NCBI GenBank assembly: GCA_028293265.1
Contig: JAQGPB010000281.1
Span: 1 to 5,532, forward strand
Direction of reading: 5' to 3'
Length of the DNA stretch: 5,532 nucleotides
Origin: Pedosphaera sp.
GTDB taxonomy: Bacteria > Verrucomicrobiota > Verrucomicrobiae > Limisphaerales > Pedosphaeraceae
The first letter of the stretch is position 1. Every line of letters begins with the position of its first letter. The position numbers and the translations under genes are program-made. The notes beneath the pieces were generated by a model. It saw only the letters and a program-made list of their open reading frames with translations, was not told the origin of the DNA and searched no databases. Below, in pieces: positions 1-5,532 of the stretch.

Positions 1-1431
1 ACCAAATCGGTCCGTGAAAGTGACTGGCAGGTGGAAGCGGTGCCGGCGGATTTGCAGAATCGGCGGGTCGAAATCACCGGGCCGGTTGACCGCAAGATGG
101 TGATCAACGCCCTTAATTCCGGGGCGAATTGTTACATGGCGGATTTCGAGGATTCCCATTCGCCGACCTGGTCCGGCACGCTGGACGGACAAATCAACAT
201 ACGCGATGCCGTGCGTGGCGTCATTGAGTTTCGAAGCCCGGAAGGGAAGCGTTATACGTTGAACGAAAAGGTGGCGACGATGCTGGTCCGTCCGCGTGGC
301 TGGCATTTGACGGAAAAGCATGTGCGTGTGGACGGACAGTTTGCGTCCGGCAGCCTGTTTGATTTCGCGATGTATTTTTTTCACAATGCCCAAGAGCGGG
401 TGAAACGCGGGACGGGGGTTTATTTGTATCTGCCCAAGATGGAGTCCTACCTGGAGGCGCGATTGTGGAATGATGTTTTTGTGAAGGCGCAAAACTTGAT
501 CGGGCTGCCGCAGGGCAGCATCAAGGCCACGGTGCTGATTGAAACCATTCTCGCGAGTTTTCAGATGGAGGAAATTCTTTATGAATTGCGACGGCACAGC
601 GCGGGATTGAACTGCGGGCGCTGGGATTATATTTTCAGCTACATCAAGAAATTTGCCCGCCGGCCGGAATTCCTCGTGCCCGATCGCGCGCAGGTCACGA
701 TGACGACGCCGTTCATGCGGGCGTATGCGCTGGCCTGCATCAAGGCCTGTCACAAACGCGGTGCGTTTGCGATGGGCGGCATGGCGGCGTATATCCCGAT
801 CAAGACCGATCCCGCCGCCAATGAAAAAGCGTTGGAAAAAGTGCGCGAGGACAAACGCCGCGAAGCCACCGACGGACACGACGGAACCTGGGTGGCGCAT
901 CCCGGCTTGGTGCAAATCGCAAAGGAAGAATTTGACCGCGTTCTCGGCGAAAAGGCCAACCAGATTGACCGTCAGCGTCCGGATGTGAGCGTCACGCCGC
1001 AGCAACTTTTGGAAGTGCCGAAGGGCACGATCACGGAAGAAGGCTTGCGGCAGAATATTCGCGTTGGCATTCAATATCTGGAGGCGTGGCTGGGTGGGCT
1101 GGGTTGTGTGCCGCTTTATAATTTGATGGAAGACGCCGCCACCGCGGAAATTTCCCGCACGCAGGTCTGGCAATGGGTGCATCATCCACGGGGCATTTTG
1201 GAGGATGGCCGCAAGGTCACCGTGGCCTTGGTGCGGACGCTGATCGAGCAGGAGTTGGGTCGCATCCGGAGCGAGCGCGGCGACAAGCGATTTGAGAACG
1301 GACATTTTCCCGATGCCACGCGGTTGTTTGACGAAATGGTGGCGAACGAATCATTGGAGGAATTCCTTACCCTGAAGGCGTACGAACTGTTGGAGTACCA
1401 GTTTGGAGGACACAATGAAAAGAAAAAATGA
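1..1431 (+). CDS. aceB: Malate synthase A (5'-truncated by window edge)
   Basis: Malate synthase condenses glyoxylate with acetyl-CoA to (S)-malate and CoA, the second step of the glyoxylate shunt, in the cytoplasm. The frame is open from base 1, and its first codons ([18 protein letters not shown]) already match the family around E. coli AceB residue 71. About 70 N-terminal residues therefore lie outside the window, and the GTG at 31 is not the true start. 476 residues are visible and align with AceB to its C-terminus. The family signature [11 protein letters not shown] is encoded at about 604-636. The residue before its conserved His is Arg, where an acidic or amide residue is usual. Arg in LVRPRGWHL (295-297) and Asp in [12 protein letters not shown] (1132-1134) fit the catalytic Arg/Asp pair. 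[12 protein letters not shown] and NGHDGTW-like ([12 protein letters not shown]) blocks are intact. It ends in a basic tail (NEKKK) and overlaps aceA by 17 bases, indicating one operon. It is the A type, not the much longer G type. Confidence 0.97.
   Translation, partial: TKSVRESDWQVEAVPADLQNRRVEITGPVDRKMVINALNSGANCYMADFEDSHSPTWSGTLDGQINIRDAVRGVIEFRSPEGKRYTLNEKVATMLVRPRGWHLTEKHVRVDGQFASGSLFDFAMYFFHNAQERVKRGTGVYLYLPKMESYLEARLWNDVFVKAQNLIGLPQGSIKATVLIETILASFQMEEILYELRRHSAGLNCGRWDYIFSYIKKFARRPEFLVPDRAQVTMTTPFMRAYALACIKACHKRGAFAMGGMAAYIPIKTDPAANEKALEKVREDKRREATDGHDGTWVAHPGLVQIAKEEFDRVLGEKANQIDRQRPDVSVTPQQLLEVPKGTITEEGLRQNIRVGIQYLEAWLGGLGCVPLYNLMEDAATAEISRTQVWQWVHHPRGILEDGRKVTVALVRTLIEQELGRIRSERGDKRFENGHFPDATRLFDEMVANESLEEFLTLKAYELLEYQFGGHNEKKK
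1405..1410 (+). promoter_or_regulatory. Shine-Dalgarno of aceA inside the aceB 3' end
   Basis: GGAGGA lies four bases before the ATG at 1415, the best ribosome binding site in the window. It decides the aceA start: the in-frame TTG at 1403 would sit on top of this site, and the in-frame ATG at 1508 has no comparable site. Because it lies inside the last aceB codons, translation of the two genes is probably coupled. Confidence 0.8.
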
Positions 1432-1993
1432 AAACCAGCGAAACGGACACGGGCGGCTCAATTTGGGGACGTGCAACGGCAACGGGCACGCCGGCACGCC
1501 CAAGCGCATGAACCCGCCCGGTGAAGCGCGGGCGCTCGAACACGCCTGGCGCAATGATCCGCGCTGGCGCGGCGTGACGCGCAATTACACCGCGGAAAAA
1601 GTCCTGAAACTGCGGGGCACGTTGAAGATTGATTACACAATTGCCGACCGGATGTCGCGCAAGCTCTGGGGCCTGCTCAATGACGGGGCTTACGTCAATG
1701 CCTTGGGCGCGCTGAGCGGCAACCAGGCGGTGCAAATGGTCCAGGCGGGACTCAAGGCCATCTACCTGAGCGGTTGGCAGGTCGCGGCGGACAACAACCT
1801 CGCGGCCTCGATGTATCCTGACCAAAGTCTTTATCCTTCCAACAGTGTTCCGCTGGTGGTGCGCCGCATCAACAAGGCATTGCAACGCGCTGACCAGATT
1901 CAATGCCTCGGTGGCCAGGGCGATCTGGATATGTGGGCGCCGATTGTCGCGGATGCGGAGGCGGGCTTTGGCGGCGTGCTCAATGCCTACTAA
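1415..1993 (+). CDS. Isocitrate lyase N-terminal portion, up to the internal stop
   Basis: This is the 192-residue product expected if the TAA at 1991-1993 terminates translation. It begins with a Gly/Asn/Lys/Arg-rich leader of about 30 residues ([13 protein letters not shown] onward). The canonical N-terminal region ([21 protein letters not shown]) follows, then the first part of the TIM barrel including [18 protein letters not shown] and the metal/substrate-binding stretch [12 protein letters not shown]. It lacks the catalytic KKCGHMGGK loop and more than half of the barrel, so it should have no lyase activity alone. It has the strong ribosome binding site at 1405-1410. An automatic annotation is likely to list it as a separate short isocitrate lyase gene. 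I regard it as one half of a single gene. Confidence 0.6.
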   Translation: MKRKNENQRNGHGRLNLGTCNGNGHAGTPKRMNPPGEARALEHAWRNDPRWRGVTRNYTAEKVLKLRGTLKIDYTIADRMSRKLWGLLNDGAYVNALGALSGNQAVQMVQAGLKAIYLSGWQVAADNNLAASMYPDQSLYPSNSVPLVVRRINKALQRADQIQCLGGQGDLDMWAPIVADAEAGFGGVLNAY

Positions 1994-1996
1994 CTG

Positions 1997-2881
1997 ATGC
2001 TGCAAATGATCGAGGAAGGGGCGGCCGGCGTGCATTTCGAGGACCAGCTTGCGTCGGCGAAAAAATGCGGTCACATGGGCGGCAAGGTGCTGGTGCCCAC
2101 CGCCGAATTCATCCGCAAGCTGACGGCGGCGCGGCTGGCAGCGGATGTTGCCGGTGTGCCCGTCGTGCTGGTGGGCCGCACGGATGCGGATTCGGCGAAA
2201 TTGCTGACCAGTGATTTCGATCCGCGCGACAAGCGGTTCTGCACGGGCGAACGCACCGAGGAGGGATTCTTCGAAGTGCGCGCGGGGCTTGAGCTGGCGA
2301 TTGACCGGGCGCTGGCCTATGCGCCGTACGCGGACATGCTCTGGTGCGAAACCAGCAAGCCGGACTTGAATTACGCGCGGAAATTTGCCGAGGCGGTAAA
2401 GGGTGTTTATCCCGACAAATTGCTCGCGTATAATTGTTCGCCCTCGTTCAACTGGAGAAAACACCTGGACGAAAAAACCATCCGTCATTTTCAGGATGAG
2501 CTTGGCGCAATGGGCTACAAATTCCAATTCGTGACGCTGGCGGGTTTTCACGCGCTGAATCTGGGCATGTGGGAACTGGCGCGCGGCTACCGGGAACGCC
2601 AGATGGCGGCCTACACGGAATTGCAGGAGCGGGAATTCGCCGCCGAGGCCGAAGGTTACCGCGCGGTGAAGCACCAGGCATTCGTCGGCGCGGGATATTT
2701 CGATGAGATCACGGGCATCTGCGGCGAAGCCTCGACGCAGGCGCTGAAAAATTCAACTGAAGAGGCGCAGTTCACCGAGCATGGAGAGATCAGTTTCGCC
2801 GAGGAAATGGAGGACATTACCGGGCATTTCACCGACGACCTGGCGGGAGTGATTGTGGGGCAGGAAGAGGATTTGACGTGA
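1997..2881 (+). CDS. Isocitrate lyase C-terminal portion, after the internal stop
   Basis: This 294-residue frame opens at an ATG three bases beyond the internal TAA and is in the same frame as the upstream half. It holds the catalytic KKCGHMGGK (residues 22-30 of this piece), [56 protein letters not shown] and [16 protein letters not shown], then STEEAQF and a 35-residue acidic tail. That ATG is the Met of the conserved ELM stretch, so the start is an accident of the stop's position, not an evolved start. No clear Shine-Dalgarno precedes it. Expression would need reinitiation by ribosomes finishing at 1991-1993. The residues look fully conserved, with no further decay, as expected if the stop is very recent or not real. 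Confidence 0.55.
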   Translation: MLQMIEEGAAGVHFEDQLASAKKCGHMGGKVLVPTAEFIRKLTAARLAADVAGVPVVLVGRTDADSAKLLTSDFDPRDKRFCTGERTEEGFFEVRAGLELAIDRALAYAPYADMLWCETSKPDLNYARKFAEAVKGVYPDKLLAYNCSPSFNWRKHLDEKTIRHFQDELGAMGYKFQFVTLAGFHALNLGMWELARGYRERQMAAYTELQEREFAAEAEGYRAVKHQAFVGAGYFDEITGICGEASTQALKNSTEEAQFTEHGEISFAEEMEDITGHFTDDLAGVIVGQEEDLT

Positions 2882-2893
2882 GGTTGAAGACGC

Positions 2894-2928
2894 CGAACAT
2901 CCAACATCGAACGCTGAACATCGAATTC
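2894..2928 (+). repeat. Five tandem 7-base units, consensus CGAACAT
   Basis: Five contiguous heptamers follow the aceA stop: CGAACAT, CCAACAT, CGAACGC, TGAACAT and CGAATTC. Each differs from the consensus CGAACAT at three or fewer positions. The last three units provide the left arm and loop, plus the first bases of the right arm, of the terminator hairpin. From memory, CGAACAT-type heptamer strings are common between genes in Verrucomicrobiota; that association was not checked here. Confidence 0.7.
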
Positions 2929-2945
2929 AGCGTTCGGTTTTTTTT
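2908..2945 (+). terminator. Intrinsic terminator of aceBA
   Basis: A perfect 11-bp stem (CGAACGCTGAA at 2908-2918, TTCAGCGTTCG at 2926-2936) encloses a 7-base loop. One G and then eight T residues (2938-2945) follow. It starts 27 bases after the aceA stop and has every hallmark of a Rho-independent terminator acting on + strand transcription. Confidence 0.92.
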
Positions 2946-2959
2946 GGGGTCGAACCGGG

Positions 2960-2997
2960 AAAAACGCCAGGGAACCTGCGCAGTCCCAGACCTGGCG
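2960..2997 (-). terminator. Intrinsic terminator of the response regulator gene
   Basis: Read on the - strand, a perfect 7-bp stem (CGCCAGG at 2997-2991, CCTGGCG at 2971-2965) with a 19-base loop is followed directly by five T residues (2964-2960). The loop contains the palindrome CTGCGCAG, which may form an inner helix. It begins 37 bases beyond the regulator stop. The T run is short, so strength is probably moderate. Confidence 0.72.
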
Positions 2998-3018
2998 GAG
3001 ATGTGCAGCGCGCTTCGC

Positions 3019-3032
3019 AACTGACAACTGAC
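3019..3032. repeat. Tandem pair of AACTGAC heptamers
   Basis: AACTGAC occurs twice head to tail just outside the response regulator stop codon. It has the same 7-base period as the CGAACAT array about 100 bases away, but a different unit. With only two copies it may be chance. I list it because similar GTCAGTT strings are, from memory, another intergenic repeat of Verrucomicrobiota. Confidence 0.4.
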
Positions 3033-3034
3033 CA

Positions 3035-3715
3035 TCAAGGAATCGGCTTGGTCGAAACGTTGGTTTCAATGATGCCCTTGGAAACCGCATGTCGCGTGAG
3101 GCCGGCGATGTCGTGGATGTTCAGCTTGTTCATCAATTGCTGGCGATGTTTCTCAACAGTCTTGATGCTGATGCATAATTCCGAAGCAATCTGCTTGTTG
3201 GGCTGGCCCTCGGCGATGAGTTGCAAGACCTCTGCCTCGCGCGAAGTGAGCGAATGGGTCCGGGGCTTGGTGGGCTGGCCGCTGGTAAAGGCTTCGCGGT
3301 AATGGTCGCGCAAACGCTTGGCAATCGTGGGGCTGAAAAAGGCATTTCCCTTGTGCGCCTCGCGAATCGCCTTCAAAAGGTCATTCGCCGCAGTTTGCTT
3401 GACCAGATAGCCCGCGGCGCCGGCCTCGGTCAATTGCTGGACGTATTCGTCATCACTATACGTGGAAAGGATGAGCACTTTGGCGGATGGCACTTGGCTG
3501 GTGATCTGCCGGGTTGCCTCCAGGCCGTTCAAAAGCGGCATGGCGATGTCCATCACCACGACATCCGGCATGAGGCGTTTGGCCATGTTGACCGCCTGGC
3601 GGCCGGTGTCGGCCTCGCCCACAATTTCAATATCTTCCTCCGTCGTGAACAGGGCGCGCAATCCCTGACGAACCACGTTATGGTCGTCAGCCAGCAGGAC
3701 TTTGATTTTTTGCAT
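3035..3715 (-). CDS. NarL/FixJ-family response regulator (receiver + LuxR HTH)
   Basis: This 226-residue protein has the usual length and order of a two-component transcription regulator. The receiver domain (about residues 3-120) shows the acidic pair Asp10-Asp11 (LLADDH), the phospho-acceptor Asp56 (VVVMDIAMP), Thr85 (LILST) and Lys106 (AGYLVK), all expected for an active domain. A linker leads to a LuxR-type helix-turn-helix (about 155-215) with the family pattern LTSREAEVLQLIAEG, NKQIASEL and SIKTVEKHRQQLMNKL. It should be phosphorylated by a histidine kinase, dimerise and bind promoter DNA in the cytoplasm. The start is set at ATG 3715 because MQKIKVLLADDH is a standard beginning. The frame stays open upstream to 3979, but those 88 residues resemble nothing I know. 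No good Shine-Dalgarno precedes 3715. No kinase is in view, so the stimulus and targets are unknown. Confidence 0.93.
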   Translation of the reverse strand: MQKIKVLLADDHNVVRQGLRALFTTEEDIEIVGEADTGRQAVNMAKRLMPDVVVMDIAMPLLNGLEATRQITSQVPSAKVLILSTYSDDEYVQQLTEAGAAGYLVKQTAANDLLKAIREAHKGNAFFSPTIAKRLRDHYREAFTSGQPTKPRTHSLTSREAEVLQLIAEGQPNKQIASELCISIKTVEKHRQQLMNKLNIHDIAGLTRHAVSKGIIETNVSTKPIP

Positions 3716-3834
3716 AAGTATTAGGTTATGGCGTGTGCAGCTCTGTCGGGTTCCATCCGTGCGGCATTTGAAAACAAAGCACAGAAACGACCGATTGGAT
3801 GCACGTCTGCATACTCGGAATATTCTTTTACCAT

Positions 3835-3862
3835 CGTTTAGATAATTTCGCCATGGGGTCAA
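3835..3862 (-). promoter_or_regulatory. Possible sigma-70-like promoter of the response regulator
   Basis: On the - strand, TTGACC (3862-3857) is a near-consensus -35 element. At a 16-base spacing it is followed by TAAACG (3840-3835), a poor -10 element. This would leave a leader of roughly 110 bases before the ATG at 3715. The -35 overlaps the GGGG-ATTGA-CCCC hairpin, so it could also be an operator. This is a weak call. Confidence 0.22.
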
Positions 3863-3898
3863 TCCCCTACGGCAAGGATTTGCCAAATAAAAATTTGG
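3855..3898. repeat. Cluster of three adjacent short inverted repeats
   Basis: Three perfect inverted repeats lie side by side: GGGG/CCCC (3855-3858, 3864-3867, 5-base loop), GGCAA/TTGCC (3871-3875, 3880-3884, 4-base loop) and CCAAAT/ATTTGG (3883-3888, 3893-3898, 4-base loop). The last two share two bases, so as RNA they could form only alternately. They sit 140-183 bases upstream of the regulator start and could be operator half-sites or leader structure. No function is shown. Confidence 0.45.
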
Positions 3899-4063
3899 TG
3901 GAATACTGCGCGGTGCGAAGTGGTTCCAAAATCCTTTTCTTTGCAGGAGATAAGGTGAGGAAAAACTGATTTTACTCATTTGGGATTAGAGTCTTTTCAC
4001 GTCGGCTCCTGTCGAGACGGGTTTTTAACGTGAACGGTTTGGTTGAGGATCGGCCGCGACCGG

Positions 4064-5532
4064 TTAATTTTTGATGCTGTCCAACGCCTCCGGGACTGGC
4101 GGTTTGGTTGAAGTGTTCGACCCGCCGGACCAGAGGTGATTGATCACATATAACAGGACAATTCCGCTGACAATAAATACCCCTGACAAAAGCATCGCCG
4201 TCTGGATGCGACCGTAGAGGAAGTTGCCGATGGCGAAAAGCGAAGACCAGATGACGAGGCAGCCCGAAATCCAGCCAGCCGTGGCCATGCCCATGTGGTC
4301 GCTGTGCCGGGAGGCTTCGGTTTCGCTGATGCCGGCTTCCTTGCGGATGGTTGTCCAACCGGGACCGGAGGGGTGGACTTTTTTGTAGAAGGCGATCAGG
4401 CGTTCGCGGCTCGTGGGCGCGCTGAAACAAGCGGTGAGCAACCAGCAAACGGTGGTAAAACCGACTCCGTAGAAGATGGTGTGCGCAAAGGGCACCGGGT
4501 GGCCGTACAACTTTAATATGAAAAAGATGGTTGAGATGGTAAAGGAGGCAGCCATGGCCACGACTTCGCACCAGGCATTGATGCGCCACCAGAACCAGCG
4601 CAGCAAATAAAGGAGGCCGGTCCCCGCGCCGATGGAGAGGAGCACCTCGAAGGCGTCCTGCGCTGAATTCAGCTTGAAGCTGAGCCACGCTGCCACCGCA
4701 TAAAGCCCTACCGTGCAAAGCCGTCCTGCGTTCACATAGTGCCGCTCGCTGGCATCGCGCTTGATGAAACGACGGTAGAAATCATGCACCAGATAGGAGG
4801 ATCCCCAGTTCAAATGCGTCAGGATCGTGGAGGAATTGGCCGCGACCAGGCCGCCGACCATCAGGCCCACGAAGCCGGCGGGCAGGAATTTCAACATCGC
4901 GGGAAAGGCGCTGTCATGACCGATGAGCTTGGGATCGGCGCCCGGAAATGCAGCCTGAATGTCCTTCAATTCCGGGAAAATGATGATGGAGCACAGGGCG
5001 GTGATGATCCAGGGCCAGGGACGCAAAACATAATGCGCAAGATTGAAAAACAACACTGCGCCGAGCGAGTCCTTTTCGGATTTCGAGGCGAGCATGCGTT
5101 GCGCGATGTAGCTGCCACCGCCCGGTTCGGCGCCCGGATACCAATTGGCCCACCAACTGATGGCAAGCGGCATGATGAAGATCATCAAGGCAAGCTCCGA
5201 CAGCGAGAAATTCGGCAGGATGTCGAGCAAAGGCTGGCCGTGACCGTCAATGGCGGAGAGCACGGGTTGCGAGCCGGCCTTGAAATTGACCTGTTGCGAG
5301 CCAAGAATTTCCACCAGTTTATGCAGTCCCGCGAACGCGCTTTCGCCGACGCCGGTGTGGCGCGCGACTTCTTTCAATGCAAAAAATGCCGCCGCAATGA
5401 CAGCCGTCATTTTGATGAAGAACTGCACCATATCAATGACCAGCACGCCCCACAGGCCGGAGTGGGCGGCAAACGCCACGTTGAGCAGGCCGCAGATGAG
5501 AATCGTCTCCCACTGCGGCAGGCCAAAGAGAA
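4064..5532 (-). CDS. Sodium:solute symporter (SSS family), N-terminus beyond window
   Basis: This is an inner-membrane secondary transporter that should couple Na+ entry to uptake of an organic solute. 488 residues are visible and the frame is still open at the right edge. The GTG at 5479 is therefore internal, and the true start is outside; family members are usually 500-650 residues. About ten hydrophobic segments are visible. They include LWGVLVIDMVQFFIKM near the visible N-terminus, LMIFIMPLAISWWANWYPG, FLPAGFVGLMVGGLVAANSS, and two strongly hydrophobic segments close to the C-terminus. The Ser/Ser/Thr run in AANSSTILTHLNWGSS (NSST codons 4837-4826) matches the Na+-binding part of SSS helix 8. 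WYPGAEPGGGSYIAQRMLA followed by SEKDSLGA, and the HDFYRRF loop, mark the subtype I associate with Verrucomicrobiota, Planctomycetota and Bacteroidota. No fused kinase domain follows; it ends in a short polar tail. The substrate cannot be read from sequence; sugars and carboxylates are both possible. Confidence 0.93.
   Translation of the reverse strand, partial: LFGLPQWETILICGLLNVAFAAHSGLWGVLVIDMVQFFIKMTAVIAAAFFALKEVARHTGVGESAFAGLHKLVEILGSQQVNFKAGSQPVLSAIDGHGQPLLDILPNFSLSELALMIFIMPLAISWWANWYPGAEPGGGSYIAQRMLASKSEKDSLGAVLFFNLAHYVLRPWPWIITALCSIIIFPELKDIQAAFPGADPKLIGHDSAFPAMLKFLPAGFVGLMVGGLVAANSSTILTHLNWGSSYLVHDFYRRFIKRDASERHYVNAGRLCTVGLYAVAAWLSFKLNSAQDAFEVLLSIGAGTGLLYLLRWFWWRINAWCEVVAMAASFTISTIFFILKLYGHPVPFAHTIFYGVGFTTVCWLLTACFSAPTSRERLIAFYKKVHPSGPGWTTIRKEAGISETEASRHSDHMGMATAGWISGCLVIWSSLFAIGNFLYGRIQTAMLLSGVFIVSGIVLLYVINHLWSGGSNTSTKPPVPEALDSIKN

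Larger units (their letters stand above)
1415..2881 (+). pseudogene. aceA: Isocitrate lyase, full-length frame interrupted by one in-frame TAA
   Basis: Isocitrate lyase cleaves isocitrate to succinate and glyoxylate, the first step of the glyoxylate shunt. The frame from ATG 1415 to TGA 2881 spans 488 codons and aligns with isocitrate lyase throughout. Family blocks include [32 protein letters not shown], the catalytic KKCGHMGGK (Cys codon 2066-2068), [12 protein letters not shown] and the STEEAQF C-terminal block. The second half is closest in wording to the mycobacterial/actinobacterial type ([13 protein letters not shown]). The only lesion is TAA at 1991-1993 (codon 193), in the string LNAY-stop-LM, where relatives read LNAFELM or LNVYELQ. 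One G-to-T change from GAA explains it, and no frameshift is present. The stop precedes the catalytic Cys, so ordinary termination gives an inactive product. The protein also has about 31 extra residues at the N-terminus and about 35 acidic extra residues at the C-terminus relative to E. coli AceA. It may be a sequencing error, a fresh pseudogene or a readthrough gene; the sequence alone cannot decide. Confidence 0.85.
3716..4063. other. 348-base gene-free spacer between symporter and regulator
   Basis: No convincing gene lies here, although a - strand frame continuous with the regulator is open to 3979. The stretch looks more AT-rich than its neighbours and must carry the 5' leader, and probably the promoter, of the response regulator. 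It holds a cluster of three small hairpins (3855-3898). It also holds a 7-bp inverted repeat (TTCACGT at 3996-4002, ACGTGAA at 4028-4034, 25-base loop) just after the symporter stop. That repeat has no T run, so I do not call it an intrinsic terminator. Confidence 0.6.

Noticed and set aside
31..33. GTG at 31 as the malate synthase start
   Set aside because: The ten codons before it already align with malate synthase, and no ribosome binding site is present; the gene simply continues off the left edge.
1403..1414. TTG at 1403 as the aceA start
   Set aside because: The Shine-Dalgarno GGAGGA would lie inside the first codons; ATG 1415 is correctly spaced from it.
1991..1993. Reassigned genetic code with UAA read as Glu
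   Set aside because: GAA and GAG are used freely for Glu in every gene, the symporter appears to end at a normal TAA (4064-4066), and only one internal TAA is found.
1367..2674. 435-codon open frame on the - strand opposite aceA
   Set aside because: It is the shadow of GC-rich aceA codons, Arg/His/Gln-rich with no recognisable domain, while the + strand matches isocitrate lyase residue by residue.
2894..2928. CRISPR-like array from the heptamer repeats
   Set aside because: Units are 7 bases, directly abutting and without spacers, far from CRISPR repeat geometry.
3221..3724. 167-codon + strand frame opposite the response regulator
   Set aside because: It is antisense to a well-conserved receiver/HTH gene and has no recognisable features of its own.
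3716..3979. 88-residue N-terminal extension of the response regulator, or a separate small gene
   Set aside because: It resembles no known domain, and the receiver domain begins normally at ATG 3715. There is no Shine-Dalgarno before 3979, and the region looks like a non-coding leader.
3972..4718. 248-codon - strand frame overlapping the symporter in another frame
   Set aside because: His/Arg/Pro-rich shadow translation of the symporter, whose own frame shows clear membrane segments and family motifs.
5477..5479. GTG at 5479 as the symporter start
   Set aside because: The 17 preceding codons to the window edge are open and encode hydrophobic symporter-like sequence, so the gene continues beyond the window.

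Overview
The window carries four protein genes in two convergent pairs. On the + strand are a 5'-truncated malate synthase (aceB) and an isocitrate lyase (aceA), which together form the glyoxylate shunt. On the - strand are a NarL/FixJ-type response regulator and a 5'-truncated sodium:solute symporter. The sequence is moderately GC-rich, with long spurious antisense reading frames typical of such coding DNA. A tandem 7-base repeat (consensus CGAACAT) after aceA resembles intergenic repeats I associate with Verrucomicrobiota (Pedosphaera/Limisphaerales-like genomes). The symporter subtype is also one I associate with Verrucomicrobiota, Planctomycetota and Bacteroidota. The taxonomic guess is therefore verrucomicrobial, at moderate confidence and from memory only.

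Layout. Bases 1-1431: malate synthase A, open from the first base and lacking about 70 N-terminal residues. Bases 1415-2881: isocitrate lyase, overlapping the aceB end by 17 bases, with its own Shine-Dalgarno inside aceB. Its frame is interrupted by one in-frame TAA at 1991-1993 where homologues have Glu. Bases 2894-2945: heptamer repeats merging into a strong intrinsic terminator for aceBA. Bases 2960-2997: a second intrinsic terminator on the - strand for the response regulator. Bases 3035-3715 (-): response regulator. Bases 3716-4063: a 348-base gene-free stretch with a cluster of small hairpins. Bases 4064-5532 (-): symporter, running off the right edge.

Function. Isocitrate lyase splits isocitrate into succinate and glyoxylate, and malate synthase condenses glyoxylate with acetyl-CoA to give malate. 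Together they allow growth on acetate, fatty acids and other C2 sources. The operon is metabolically sensible only if aceA is functional. The single nonsense codon in an otherwise pristine aceA is the outstanding feature of the window: it could be a sequencing or assembly error, a very recent inactivating mutation, or a case of readthrough or reinitiation. The regulator and symporter may be unrelated neighbours; no sensor kinase is visible. I found no RNA genes, CRISPR array or mobile element.
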